Source: an uncultured Rhizobiaceae group bacterium (lineage in GTDB: Bacteria; Pseudomonadota; Alphaproteobacteria; Rhizobiales; Rhizobiaceae). From it: 5,656 nucleotides of DNA. The notes under the pieces are model-generated. The model was not told the origin of the DNA. It saw only the letters and a program-made list of their open reading frames with translations, and searched no databases. Shown piece by piece: positions 5,582 through 5,656 of this stretch. Both the position numbers and the translations under genes were made by a program. How positions within the stretch are numbered: the stretch's first letter is position 1; each line of letters starts with the position of its first letter. The stretch spans positions 1 through 5,656 of the forward strand of contig CALDZZ010000254.1 of NCBI GenBank assembly GCA_937944075.1. Reading direction: 5' to 3'.

Positions 5582-5591
5582 CCCTACCCTT
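5582..5591 (-). promoter_or_regulatory. Ribosome binding site of the PaiB-like gene within the smpB 3' end
   Basis: On the minus strand AAGGG (5591-5587) lies six bases before the ATG at 5580, with a second GGG at 5584-5582 close to the start. The site spans the smpB TAG stop (5586-5584), which supports coupling with smpB. Confidence 0.6.
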
Positions 5592-5656
5592 TTTCGCGCA
5601 TCAACCTGGACTTTTCCCTGTCCCAGTCACGTTTTTTGGCAACTTGTCTTTTATCA
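5584..5656 (-). CDS. smpB: SsrA-binding protein SmpB, C-terminal end (partial)
   Basis: The last 24 codons of a minus-strand gene run from the window edge to a TAG at 5586-5584. The translation DKRQVAKKRDWDREKSRLMR followed by EKG is the characteristic basic C-terminal tail of SmpB (KKRDWxREKxRLMR). SmpB binds tmRNA and brings it to stalled ribosomes, and its tail enters the empty mRNA channel during trans-translation. The 5' part lies outside the window. Its position next to rpoZ-rsh fits alphaproteobacterial synteny, where smpB often lies close by after dapA. Confidence 0.9.
   Translation of the reverse strand, partial: DKRQVAKKRDWDREKSRLMREKG

Noticed and set aside
1..5656. Mobile element, CRISPR array, tRNA/rRNA or defence system
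   Set aside because: No terminal repeats, transposase motifs, regular spaced repeats or RNA gene signatures were seen. The genes are ordinary core genes.

Overview
This 5.7-kb window looks like core chromosome of an alphaproteobacterium with moderate to low GC content. The evidence is the gene order and the protein types: smpB, an FMN-binding PaiB-like gene, a family 5 uracil-DNA glycosylase, a NYN-domain gene, rpoZ, a bifunctional RelA/SpoT gene (rsh), and pyrE. The smpB/rpoZ/rsh/pyrE neighbourhood is a familiar alphaproteobacterial arrangement, and the long acidic omega subunit and the Rel protein read as alphaproteobacterial. No insertion sequence, phage gene, CRISPR array, tRNA or rRNA was seen, and there is no sign of recent transfer.

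Layout. Positions 1-117 (+) are the last 38 codons of an unidentified protein, convergent with pyrE. Positions 200-3459 (-) form a probable operon rpoZ > rsh > pyrE. The rsh-pyrE junction is tight (12 bp, with the pyrE Shine-Dalgarno touching the rsh stop). The rpoZ-rsh junction is a 98-bp spacer full of inverted repeats. Positions 3460-3710 are a divergent intergenic region with dyads and a probable rpoZ promoter. Positions 3711-4954 (+) hold a two-gene unit, a NYN-domain protein and a UDGb-type uracil-DNA glycosylase, whose reading frames overlap by one base (TGATG). Positions 4960-5580 (-) hold a PaiB-family gene that directly follows the end of smpB (5584 to the window edge), so these two form another unit. 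It converges on the glycosylase gene with only 5 bp between the stops.

Functional reading. The rpoZ-rsh pair joins the RNA polymerase subunit that helps form a ppGpp-binding site with the enzyme that makes and degrades ppGpp. pyrE adds a pyrimidine synthesis step to the same probable transcript. The NYN/UDG pair combines a putative nuclease with a base-excision repair enzyme.

The most interesting non-coding signal is the rpoZ-rsh spacer (2939-3036). One arm can pair either with a nearby partner, giving a GC-rich hairpin just after rpoZ, or with a distal partner next to the rsh start codon. A 9-codon mini-ORF there ends in an ATGA overlap with the rsh start, and rsh has no good Shine-Dalgarno of its own. 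This resembles an attenuator or translational switch on alarmone synthesis. It is an inference from sequence, not a proven element. I see no wholly new multi-gene system in this window.
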